Of a stretch of 58,186 nucleotides of DNA, positions 8,401 through 14,877 are shown piece after piece. The position numbers and the translations under genes are program-made. Below the pieces are notes generated by a model, which saw only the letters and a list, made by a program, of their open reading frames with translations, was not told where the DNA came from and did no database searches. Source of the DNA: Sediminivirga luteola (lineage in GTDB: Bacteria; Actinomycetota; Actinomycetes; Actinomycetales; Brevibacteriaceae); NCBI RefSeq assembly GCF_014639315.1, contig NZ_BMFY01000006.1:194510-252695 (forward strand), written 5' to 3'. The first letter of the stretch is position 1, and each line of letters opens with the position of its first letter.

Positions 8401-9368
8401 CCGGTGAGCACGAGGGGGCCGCGGTCGTCGCCGATGCCGAGCCAGAGCCGCAGCTCGCCGTCGTCAGGCGGGCCGTGTCCGAACGATTCCTCCAGGGCGG
8501 CCGTGCGCGCAGCCGCGATGCCGGCCGCGATGTGCTCGGCTTCGGTCAGGCGTCCGGCGCGCTCGCTACGCCACTGCCGGGTGGCCGCCGCCGTCCGCCG
8601 TCGCACGCGGCGGCGCTCGGCCCACCAGCTCGCCAGTCCGGTCAGCGGGGACATCAGACAGAAGAGCATGAACGTCCAGCTCTGCGTGACCGCGACCATG
8701 ATCCCGGCGGCCACGAGTGGCGCGAGCATGCCCAGCAACCCCAGAGGCCGGGCGCGTTCCGGCTCGGGAGCGGCAGGGAGTTCGATGACCGCTGTGCCGG
8801 CGGGCTGCCTGGCTGCCTCGCCCTGGTAGAGACCGACCACGGATCCGCCCAGGACGAAGTGCTCGCCGACCGTCAACGAGCGCGGCGTCTGACCCTCCTG
8901 GTGCAGGACGAGCCGGGAGGGCCCGACCTCCAGCTCGGCGCCGCGGCGGGCCAGGTGCGGGTCCGCCAGGGTGATATCGCATGACGGATCGCGGCCGATG
9001 CTCCAGCGTCCTGGCCGTAGGGCGTACCGCCAGCCGGCGTCCGGCCCGGCGAGGCAGCTGAGCCGCAAGGCGGTATCTCCTGTGTTCCCGGTGTTCGCCG
9101 TGCTCGCTGTGGCCTCCGTGTTCCCTGCAGATGGTGCTGCGGCGGGACGGTCGCGCGGTCCGAACGCCAGCGGCGCGGTGACCCGGGCGAGGAACCGATG
9201 CCACGGTTCGCCGGGCGCGGAGCCGAAGACCAGCGGGGAGCCGAACCGCTCGCTGAGCACTTCGGCCACCCGCGCTGCCGGTTCATCGGCATCGGCCGTC
9301 ACCTCCGCGCGGCGAGGACCGGTGGCGGTGAGGATGAGGACATGGGCGCTGGATCTCGGCACGGTCAC
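5424..9368 (-). CDS. FHA-FtsK/SpoIIIE multi-ATPase translocase (EccC/EssC-like)
   Basis: 1314 residues. In order: an N-terminal 70-residue segment, possibly ubiquitin-like; an FHA phosphothreonine-binding domain (about 100-183, with WSIGRDPSCD at the core); two transmembrane helices (about 209-249); and three FtsK-type ATPase domains. The first has a canonical Walker A, GGTTGSGKS (about 571-579), and Walker B, LLIVVDEYRAL. In the second and third the Walker lysine is Arg (GAARSGRSG about 886; GHPGTGRST about 1161). This domain plan is that of type VII secretion motor proteins (EccC/EssC), but no WXG100 substrate, EccB, EccD or mycosin lies nearby. The start ATG overlaps the stop of the tadG-like gene (ATGA, 9365-9368), so it is co-translated with the Tad cluster. 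Confidence 0.85.
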   Translation of the reverse strand: MTVPRSSAHVLILTATGPRRAEVTADADEPAARVAEVLSERFGSPLVFGSAPGEPWHRFLARVTAPLAFGPRDRPAAAPSAGNTEATASTANTGNTGDTALRLSCLAGPDAGWRYALRPGRWSIGRDPSCDITLADPHLARRGAELEVGPSRLVLHQEGQTPRSLTVGEHFVLGGSVVGLYQGEAARQPAGTAVIELPAAPEPERARPLGLLGMLAPLVAAGIMVAVTQSWTFMLFCLMSPLTGLASWWAERRRVRRRTAAATRQWRSERAGRLTEAEHIAAGIAAARTAALEESFGHGPPDDGELRLWLGIGDDRGPLVLTGPEGENEPSLPPGGIGHDLRTAPLLIHGPADRVRALLRGVLPGLPAGVTIRLERGTGHLQEGSPDPETSPDASRALPDVAVHALHDDVPARAATTTAIPPERPVPPLLNISTTADAHGLRVLLTAADGGTVRPAPAKPRHAEPGVAPVTVTCGPGETTLRRPGQKHSIPFLPLQAPVAAFHARMLARAALPGRTDPRPPGAVALGSMLPLDEDSLRRRWAAGGTTRFPLGTGHSGTCTVDLAAQGPHALIGGTTGSGKSQLLETLVVSLCAVNSPRHLSVLLIDYKGGAAFSRCKDLPHVSGLVTDLDAHETSRALSALTAELQRRERLLAQAGAHDIDTYNRRAPEPMPRLLIVVDEYRALALALPRLVDGLVSLAALGRSLGMHLVLATQRPAGIVTQDMRANLSLRIALRVRDRNDSLDVLESDAAVRIPASAPGRGFLRSDGAPETSFHAALLDPPAHPGADEVLVRELAPQEFRPGTVRRVAADAATAFDAGAFHRAAGGHRAAPIWLPPLPERIHDGEATGLLPTDQRGQTPFAVADDPARQRRRALTLETDAADHLLALGAARSGRSGLIRTIVRSLPGTATYLIDPGRQLADLAEAPHVLGWCTAEDPWRIGRMLDALAGEVARRRAGRSGPRGADSADSTGPMLIVIDGWESFTVLDSGPGQWTERVLALARAAPGLGVRLLLTGERRLASAAVAGAIPDRIILRMADPQDAVLLGVPAAEVPERMPPGRALFLGTDAEGARSRQEVQIVTTAGSRSELARPFPDLPVFRPLPVSVLAPSDEHAHRPDDPESPGGGMAAPYGRVRLPLGIGGDRAERFDYEPAVHGSCLLVAGHPGTGRSTVLRRALRAFGRGDRMAVLGGDLPGALPLPGFTARLADLPPGSLIVADDYDVQPRELEHALTARLRTQGEVPDLMLVSSALGAGFSSLAGQLRARGPVLLLGTRSGADGELIGRRDLPPLAGPPGRGWLALRGRLEPLQLYAP

Positions 9369-9910
9369 TCCAGCCGCAGCCCGCCACGGACGGAGGAGTG
9401 AGCCCGAACCTCGACGCCTCCGGGCAGAAACGGGCTCAGCAGTACGGGACGGACCGTCGCGCTGAGCGCGATCCGGGCGGACCGGCCATCGGGACTCCCG
9501 CTGGCGGGCTCCAGATGCAGCTCGTCGAAACGGTGGGGCGCAGCGCGCTCAAGGTAGTCGTGTGCGGCGCGCCGCACGCCCTCGTCGCTCAGGCGCACGC
9601 CCGGGGCGTCTCCGTACGCGGGCGCGAACGAGTCGGCCGCGCTCAGCGCTGCGGAGTCGGCCAGCGCGAAAAGCTTCCGCTGCGCTAGGTACAGGTCCGT
9701 GACACTCACTCCGGTGACGATCAGCGCCAGCGCGATCACGGATAGACCGATCGCCAGCGGAGTGACGGACCCTGAGTCGGCCCATATCCGGTCGCGGCGA
9801 GCCGCCGCGAGGCGCCTGGCGGGGGATGCGCGCCTGGCACCGGCGAGCGCGAGCAGGCGCCTTCCGGCCAGCCCGCGGATGGCGGGGGACGTGCCGGACC
9901 GTCGTTTCAT
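9365..9910 (-). CDS. TadG-like Flp pilus assembly protein
   Basis: 181 residues. After a basic N-terminus comes the Tad/G-type transmembrane stretch (DSGSVTPLAIGLSVIALALIVT) followed by the pseudopilin-like signature LAQRKLFALADSAALSAADSF, where D and AA are typical of the TadE/TadG N-terminal family. It is a single-pass envelope protein of the Tad pilus machine. The gene lies 72 bp after the second TadE-like gene, and its last 4 bp overlap the FHA-FtsK start. Confidence 0.8.
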   Translation of the reverse strand: MKRRSGTSPAIRGLAGRRLLALAGARRASPARRLAAARRDRIWADSGSVTPLAIGLSVIALALIVTGVSVTDLYLAQRKLFALADSAALSAADSFAPAYGDAPGVRLSDEGVRRAAHDYLERAAPHRFDELHLEPASGSPDGRSARIALSATVRPVLLSPFLPGGVEVRAHSSVRGGLRLE

Positions 9911-9982
9911 CTGCTTCCTCCTTCCGGTCGTTCAGCTCCGCTTCCGATCTTTCAGCCGCGGGCCAGGCGCGGTGCGCGGAAC

Positions 9983-10417
9983 TCAGTCCTGCGGCGCCAC
10001 CACATCGGCGTGTGAGGCGCTGAGCGCGATGATGCCCACGCCGGCGTCGGCGAGGAACCAGGGAACGCCCGGCAGGACCACCTCCGTGGTGACCTGGACG
10101 GTGATCAGGCTCCCGCCTGCCTCGCAGGGGCCTTCGCACTCCCACGCGATGGTCGCCTGGTCCGGTTCGAGCCCGAAGTCCTGCATTGCCAGGCCGGTCA
10201 TCGTCTCCGTCCTGGCGGGATCGGCGCCGGGTCTCGTGCTGAGCTCCCGGGAGACCGCCGAGGCGGCGGCATCGGCGGCGTACAGGCCGGCCTGCAGCTC
10301 CGCCAGGGCCAGTGTCAGGTACAGCAGGGGCAGCAGCAGGACCAGCGTGCCGAAGGTGTACTCCACCAGCCCGCTGCCCTCGTCGGGGACGGGAGATCCC
10401 GCTCGTGAGCTGGTCAT
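9983..10417 (-). CDS. TadE-like pseudopilin (second copy)
   Basis: 144 residues. An N-terminal cleavage-like region (DEGSGLVEYTFG) is followed by one hydrophobic helix (TLVLLLPLLYLTLALAEL) and a periplasmic-type domain with a Cys pair (WECEGPCEAGG). This is the usual TadE/TadF layout of the actinobacterial Tad locus. The start ATG overlaps the stop of the upstream TadE gene (10414-10417), so the two are translationally coupled. Confidence 0.78.
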   Translation of the reverse strand: MTSSRAGSPVPDEGSGLVEYTFGTLVLLLPLLYLTLALAELQAGLYAADAAASAVSRELSTRPGADPARTETMTGLAMQDFGLEPDQATIAWECEGPCEAGGSLITVQVTTEVVLPGVPWFLADAGVGIIALSASHADVVAPQD

Positions 10418-10836
10418 GGCGGGGGCTCGGCGTCTGAACGGACGTCCTCCACGAGCGCCCGGCCGCGCAGCTGAAGCGTCTCCGGTGGTCCGAGCAGTCC
10501 CGCCAAGGGGACGGGAGCCCGGACGGTGACCTCGACGACCTCCACGCCGGCGGCGGTGACGATGCGGGCTTCGATGTCCCGGGCGTATCCTTCGTGCAGC
10601 GCGGTGGCGATCAGCTCCGCCGTCCGCCGCTCGCCCTCTTCCAGGGAGCGGTCTCCCATGGCGGCCAGGCGGGCGCCGGCGGCGGCCGAATCGATGAGCG
10701 TGTTCCGCACATGCAGAGCCAGCGCGAGCTGCGCCACGACGAGGAACACCAGGACGAGCATCGCTGAGAGCAGTGCGAACTCGGCTACCGCAGAGCCGCG
10801 GTCACTGTCCCGCGCGGCGTACCCGGTCGAGGGCAT
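10414..10836 (-). CDS. TadE-like pseudopilin
   Basis: 140 residues with the TadE signature: a glycine and a conserved Glu (DRGSAVAEFALL) followed by a hydrophobic helix (SAMLVLVFLVVAQLALAL), then HVRNTLIDSAAAGARLAA. It is a minor pilin-like protein inserted in the membrane and probably processed by a prepilin peptidase not in this window. Its first 35 bp overlap the 3' end of the Flp-like gene in another frame. Confidence 0.83.
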   Translation of the reverse strand: MPSTGYAARDSDRGSAVAEFALLSAMLVLVFLVVAQLALALHVRNTLIDSAAAGARLAAMGDRSLEEGERRTAELIATALHEGYARDIEARIVTAAGVEVVEVTVRAPVPLAGLLGPPETLQLRGRALVEDVRSDAEPPP

Positions 10837-11053
10837 CCTGGAACATCTCCGTGAACGCGGTCCCGGCCAGCGCCCAGAGCGTGACGACCAAGCCGGCGGT
10901 CATGATCGTGATCAGCACCCAGCCGGGCACGTCCCCGCGGTCGGAATCCCGTTCGCCGCGGAGCCGGCCGGCCGCCAGCGTGCATGCGGTGGCCAGGATC
11001 AGATGGAGACGCGCGGGCAGTCCGGCTGCCCGCCTCAGAGGGGAGGGGGTCAT
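10802..11053 (-). CDS. Flp-type pilin-like small protein
   Basis: 83 residues: a basic leader of about 40 residues with its own hydrophobic patch, then DRGDVPGWVLITIMTAGLVV and a hydrophobic helix ending in FTEMFQDALDRV. Position (after tadC, before the TadE genes), size and single helix fit the Flp major pilin of actinobacterial Tad loci, though the sequence is divergent. A good ribosome-binding site (AAAGGAATCTCC before ATG 11053) supports the start. Confidence 0.65.
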   Translation of the reverse strand: MTPSPLRRAAGLPARLHLILATACTLAAGRLRGERDSDRGDVPGWVLITIMTAGLVVTLWALAGTAFTEMFQDALDRVRRAGQ

Positions 11054-11186
11054 GGAGATTCCTTTCTTCTAGGGCAGGTGCTCCGCCGGGAAGCTGCCGG
11101 CGGAAGCGTGGTCGGGGACACGAACCTCATGGTCCTGGTGGTGGGCGGGGACGGCGGGAGAGCGCAGTGCGGTGAGCTGGCAGTGG

Positions 11187-12107
11187 TCACAGTCTCAGCA
11201 GGGTGAAGGAGGGGAAGATGGCGAACAGCACGGTCACCGGGAGCACGAAGAGCACGACGGGTACCAGCATCCCGACCTCCTTCCGCCCGCCCTGTTCCAT
11301 GAGCTCGCGGCGGCTGGCCTCCCGGACGTCCGCGGCCTGCGCGCGCAGCACCTCCGCAAGGGGCGATCCCCGGCTGAGCGCCACCGCGATGCCGTCGACG
11401 AACTGGGTGATCACATCCATATCGAGCCTCCTGGCCAGCGCATCGAGGGCGTCTGAGAGCGAGGAGCCGGTGCGGGCGCGACCGAGAGCGCTGCGCAGTT
11501 CCGCCGCGAGTTCACCCGAGCTGGTGCTGGCGACGCGTTCCAGGGCTGCCGTCGTGCTCTCCCCGGCGGAGACGGACAGCGCCAGGAGTTCTGCGATGGT
11601 CGGGAACTCGGCCAGGATGCGGGCTTCGCGTTTGCGGATGCGGGAACTGAGCCGCCAGTCTGCGAGGAGGTAGCCCGCTCCGCCGCCGGCAGCCAGGAGG
11701 AGGGCGTACAGGCCGGGTAGGAACCCGCGGTGGGCGCCGATGACGAAGGCCAGTATCGTTCCCGCCCCGAGACCGGCCACGGTGAGGACGAGCTGCCCGG
11801 CACGATACTGCTCCACCGAGTGCCCGGGCCCCAGTCGCTCGATTCGCCGGGCCAGGGCGGGGCTGGAACCGAGTCGTCCGGCCAGCCACTCGGCGGACCG
11901 CTGCCAGTGCCGCCCCAGCAGCCCGTTCAGGCCACCGCGCCCGGCCGGTGCGCCGAGCAGACCTGAGGGCGGCGTGGCCGGCGTGACATACGGTCCGATC
12001 CGGTCGGCCAGCGTGCGGCGCCGCAACGGCGGCGTCGCCAGGAGGGTGCCCCAGAGCGCGAGTCCCAGCACGGCGCCGAGGATGAGGGCGAGCGGTTCGG
12101 GATTCAT
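11187..12107 (-). CDS. tadC: Tad pilus inner-membrane platform protein TadC (GspF/T2SF family)
   Basis: 306 residues. The type II secretion F domain covers about residues 145-305, with FPTIAELLALSVSAGESTTAALERV and a C-terminal pair of hydrophobic helices (GMLVPVVLFVLPVTVLFAIFP). It pairs with TadB to form the membrane platform driven by TadA. The real start is ATG 12107, overlapping the tadB stop by 4 bp. The frame is open further upstream, but that part lies antisense to the usage of tadB. A 133-bp gap follows before the pilin gene. Confidence 0.87.
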   Translation of the reverse strand: MNPEPLALILGAVLGLALWGTLLATPPLRRRTLADRIGPYVTPATPPSGLLGAPAGRGGLNGLLGRHWQRSAEWLAGRLGSSPALARRIERLGPGHSVEQYRAGQLVLTVAGLGAGTILAFVIGAHRGFLPGLYALLLAAGGGAGYLLADWRLSSRIRKREARILAEFPTIAELLALSVSAGESTTAALERVASTSSGELAAELRSALGRARTGSSLSDALDALARRLDMDVITQFVDGIAVALSRGSPLAEVLRAQAADVREASRRELMEQGGRKEVGMLVPVVLFVLPVTVLFAIFPSFTLLRL

Positions 12108-12985
12108 CGCAGCACCCGCGGTTCTTCGGGCAGGCGGCCGATCCTTCGCATCAGCCAGTACGCGCACACGGAGACGAGCAGCCCGGTCAGCAGCATCGTC
12201 GCTCCTGCCGCGGAGCTGTAGGCGGCCGCGTTCTCCGGGCGCAAGCTGAGCATTGCCAGGACCACCCAGGGAGCGGCGACAGCGAGCCGGGCACCGACGA
12301 CGGTCCACTGTTGGCGGGCCTGCAGTTCCGCCCGCACCCTGTTCTCGGCGCGGACGAACTCGGCCAGAGCGCGCAGCACCACGCCGACTTCGGTACCGCC
12401 GACGTGCCGCGTGAGGACGAGCGCCTCGGCGACCCGGTCTGCCACGGGATCGGCGCAGTGCTCCTTGAGCGCACGCATCGAGGCGGCGAAGTTCCCCGTG
12501 CCGCGGTACTGCCGGGTGAAGTACGCGAAGTGCTCCCGCAGTTCCTCCGGCCCGCGCTCGGCCAGGGCCATGACGGCCTCCGGCAGCGACAGCCCGGCCC
12601 GGATGCCCGATGCCAGGTGGTCGATGGCCTCGGGCCACTGTTCCCGGGCCTCCCGCTGACGGCTACGCGCCCGCTGGCGGATGAGTAATGCCGGGGCGGC
12701 CGCGGCGAAGCACGCGAAGCAGGCCGCCGGCGCCCAGGAGCCGGTGAAGGCGAAAGCGGTGGCGAAGATCAGCAGCGCCAGCCCTGCGCTGGATGCTGCC
12801 AGCACGGAGATCCGGGCGCCGGGCAGCCCCGCGCGGTGTAAGGTCTCCCGGATCTGCCGGTCCAGCCGGGATTGCCGCCGCCGGCGGGGCGGATCGTCCC
12901 AGCAGGACCACCAGAGCAGGAAGACGCCCAGCCCGGTGAACAGGCCCAGCAGCGCCGCGCTCTCGGTGAAGTCCAGGCCCGTCAT
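12104..12985 (-). CDS. tadB: Tad pilus inner-membrane platform protein TadB (GspF/T2SF family)
   Basis: 293 residues. An N-terminal helix (SAALLGLFTGLGVFLLWW), a basic loop, two helices (about 60-110), a cytoplasmic T2SF domain (EAIDHLASGIRAGLSLPEAV...) and a C-terminal pair of helices. It is a partner of TadC in the pilus assembly platform. The start and stop each overlap their neighbours by 4 bp, consistent with one polycistronic mRNA starting upstream of tadA. Confidence 0.87.
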   Translation of the reverse strand: MTGLDFTESAALLGLFTGLGVFLLWWSCWDDPPRRRRQSRLDRQIRETLHRAGLPGARISVLAASSAGLALLIFATAFAFTGSWAPAACFACFAAAAPALLIRQRARSRQREAREQWPEAIDHLASGIRAGLSLPEAVMALAERGPEELREHFAYFTRQYRGTGNFAASMRALKEHCADPVADRVAEALVLTRHVGGTEVGVVLRALAEFVRAENRVRAELQARQQWTVVGARLAVAAPWVVLAMLSLRPENAAAYSSAAGATMLLTGLLVSVCAYWLMRRIGRLPEEPRVLR

Positions 12986-14202
12986 CCGCCCAGCTCCTCG
13001 TGCAGGGACAGGCCGGCACGGGCGAAGCGTTCACCCAGATGGCTCATGCCGGCGCCGCGCACCAGCGTGCCGCGGCGGCTGAGGAAGATCTCCTCGGTTT
13101 CGACCACCGTGCCTTCGGCGGCTCCCGGCACGGCGACGATCTCGGTGACCTTGCGAGCGCCGTCGGCCTCCCGCGCGCAGTGCACCACCAGGTCGATGCT
13201 GGCCGCGACGGTGGGCACCACGAAGCCGGAGGAGATGTTCTGCCCGGCCAGGAGCGGGAGCGTCGTCAGCTTTCCGATTGCGGCACGGGCCGAATTCGCA
13301 TGGAGCGTCCCCATGCCGGGCAGGCCGGCGTTGAGTGCCAGCAGGAGATCCAAGGCCTCCGCCGCGCGGACCTCCCCGATGAGGATCCGGTCGGGCCGCA
13401 TCCGCAGCGCCTCTTTCACCAGGGTGCGCAGCGTGACTTCCCCGGTGCCTTCCAGCGAGGGCTGCCTGCACTGCATCGCCACCCAGTCCCGGCTGGGCAG
13501 GTTCAGCTCGAAGACTTCCTCGCAGCTGATGACGCGCTCACGCGCCGGGATCGCTGAGGCGAGGGTGTTCAGCAGCGTGGTCTTGCCGGCCTGGGTGGCT
13601 CCGGAGACCACGATGTTCGCTCCGGCGACGACTGCCGCGCGCAGGAACCGCGCGGCCTGCGGGCTCAGCGTGCCGGTGGCGGCGAGAGCGTCGAGGGAGC
13701 GGGGCCGGGCGATGAACTTGCGGATGTTCACGCTCGGGTGCCGTCGCGTGATGTCCGGGAGCACCACGTGCACCCGGGAGCCGTCCGGGAGGGCCGCATC
13801 GGCGAACGGCTGTGAGAGGTCAGCACGGCGGCCGGAACTCTCCAGGAGCTGCTCGATGAGGTCCGTGATCTGCTGCTCCGTCAGCACCACGGTGGTCAGT
13901 TCCGAGACGCCGGCGCGGCTGACGAACACGGCGCCCGGGCCGTTGATCCAGACCTCCTCGACGTCATCGGCGTCCAGGAATTCCTGCAGCGGACCGAAGC
14001 CGGCGAGCGCGTCGAGCACCTGCTTGCGGGCCAGATCCGGGTCCGGGAGGACGGGAAGGTCCGAGCGCAGCGAGCGCATCTCGTAGTCGGCGATGACCGC
14101 GTCGACGAGTTCACGTGTGCGGAGTCGATCGCGGCGCGGGTTCAGGCCGCGGCGGCGGACGAGCTCGCGGACCTCTTCGTTGATGACATCCAGGGCTGCC
14201 AT
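12982..14202 (-). CDS. tadA: Tad pilus secretion ATPase TadA/CpaF
   Basis: 406 residues. It is the hexameric GspE-type ATPase that powers Flp pilus assembly at the cytoplasmic face. The N-terminal domain has GPLQEFLDADDVEEVWINGPG. Walker A is GATQAGKTT (201-209), the Asp-box region is ISCEEVFEL, Walker B is RILIGEVRAAEALDLLLALN, and the His-box GTLHANSARAA follows. The start is ATG 14202, with GAGG 8 nt upstream. The open frame continues to 14373, but that extension is Pro-rich and not conserved-looking. It is the first gene of the operon running tadA-tadB-tadC-flp-tadE-tadE-tadG-ftsK. Confidence 0.92.
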   Translation of the reverse strand: MAALDVINEEVRELVRRRGLNPRRDRLRTRELVDAVIADYEMRSLRSDLPVLPDPDLARKQVLDALAGFGPLQEFLDADDVEEVWINGPGAVFVSRAGVSELTTVVLTEQQITDLIEQLLESSGRRADLSQPFADAALPDGSRVHVVLPDITRRHPSVNIRKFIARPRSLDALAATGTLSPQAARFLRAAVVAGANIVVSGATQAGKTTLLNTLASAIPARERVISCEEVFELNLPSRDWVAMQCRQPSLEGTGEVTLRTLVKEALRMRPDRILIGEVRAAEALDLLLALNAGLPGMGTLHANSARAAIGKLTTLPLLAGQNISSGFVVPTVAASIDLVVHCAREADGARKVTEIVAVPGAAEGTVVETEEIFLSRRGTLVRGAGMSHLGERFARAGLSLHEELGG

Positions 14203-14425
14203 GGGGATCCTCGGGGGAGGCGGCGGCTTAGGGGTGGGCCGCCGTTCGGGGTTAAGGGGATGAACGGGGTGTGAACAACCTACGACGAAACCGGTGCCCA
14301 GGTAAACAGCTCGAACTGGACTGTGGATAGCCGTGGACAGGCCGGATATCTCAGGCGCACACTGTGTCCACACCTGCCCGGAAGACGTCTGCGGCAGAGC
14401 AACGAACGAGCGAGGAGAAGGAGGC

Positions 14426-14514
14426 GAGACCGCCGGCGCGGGTACCGGAGAAGAAGAAGAGGAGACCGCTGGCGCGGGTACAGGAGAAGGAGGGGGAACC
14501 GCCGGCGCGGGTAC
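14426..14514. repeat. Three-copy 33-36 bp tandem repeat
   Basis: The core accgc(c/t)ggcgcgggtac recurs with copies starting at 14426, 14462 and 14495 (spacings 36 and 33, both multiples of three). In the plus-strand frame from 14333 they would encode a repeated Thr-Ala-Gly-Ala-Gly-Thr-Gly block with Glu runs. On the other strand they would give Tyr-Pro-Arg-Arg plus Leu runs. Confidence 0.75.
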
Positions 14515-14756
14515 AGGTACAAACGCGAGGAGAAGCGCGGGAAGACGCGCGAGGAGAGGCTACAGGGGCAAGCGCAAGCGGCGAGGCACGACACGCAGCA
14601 CGACGCGTAGCGCAGTGCACGCCACATGCTCGTCACGTGGGCGTAACACCCTCGACATCGCCGACCGGCACGCTTGAGTCCAACGCCGGCGAGCCGGGAG
14701 GCGGCAGCCGGGGCCTGCCTACCGGGCGCGGGCGCTGGACGGAGAACGCCGGCACC

Positions 14757-14849
14757 GCACGGGACGGTCCGGCCCAGGCCCACGAAAGCCCAGGAATGCC
14801 CACGAATGCCCAGGAAGGCACGGCCAGCACAAGCACGGGACGGTCCGGC
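14757..14849. repeat. Direct repeats upstream of the GH92 gene
   Basis: A 17-bp identical element gcacgggacggtccggc lies at 14757-14773 and 14833-14849. Between them (14779-14817) is a near-tandem duplication of cccacgaa(a/t)gcccagga. Confidence 0.75.
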
Positions 14850-14877
14850 ACAGGCAGCGGAAGGGGGAGGAGGGACG

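Larger units (their letters stand above)
14203..14877. other. 675-bp divergent intergenic region with repeats
   Basis: Lies between tadA (minus) and the GH92 gene (plus) and should hold both promoters. No gene is clearly supported. Open frames exist on both strands (for example plus 14333-14677 and minus 14280-15050), but they consist of low-complexity repeats and have no recognisable domain. Confidence 0.6.

Noticed and set aside
14333-14677. 114-codon open frame with Thr-Ala-Gly-Ala-Gly-Thr-Gly blocks
   Set aside because: No ribosome-binding site or homology that I can see; equally open on the other strand because of the repeat. Kept as a repeat and a finding only.
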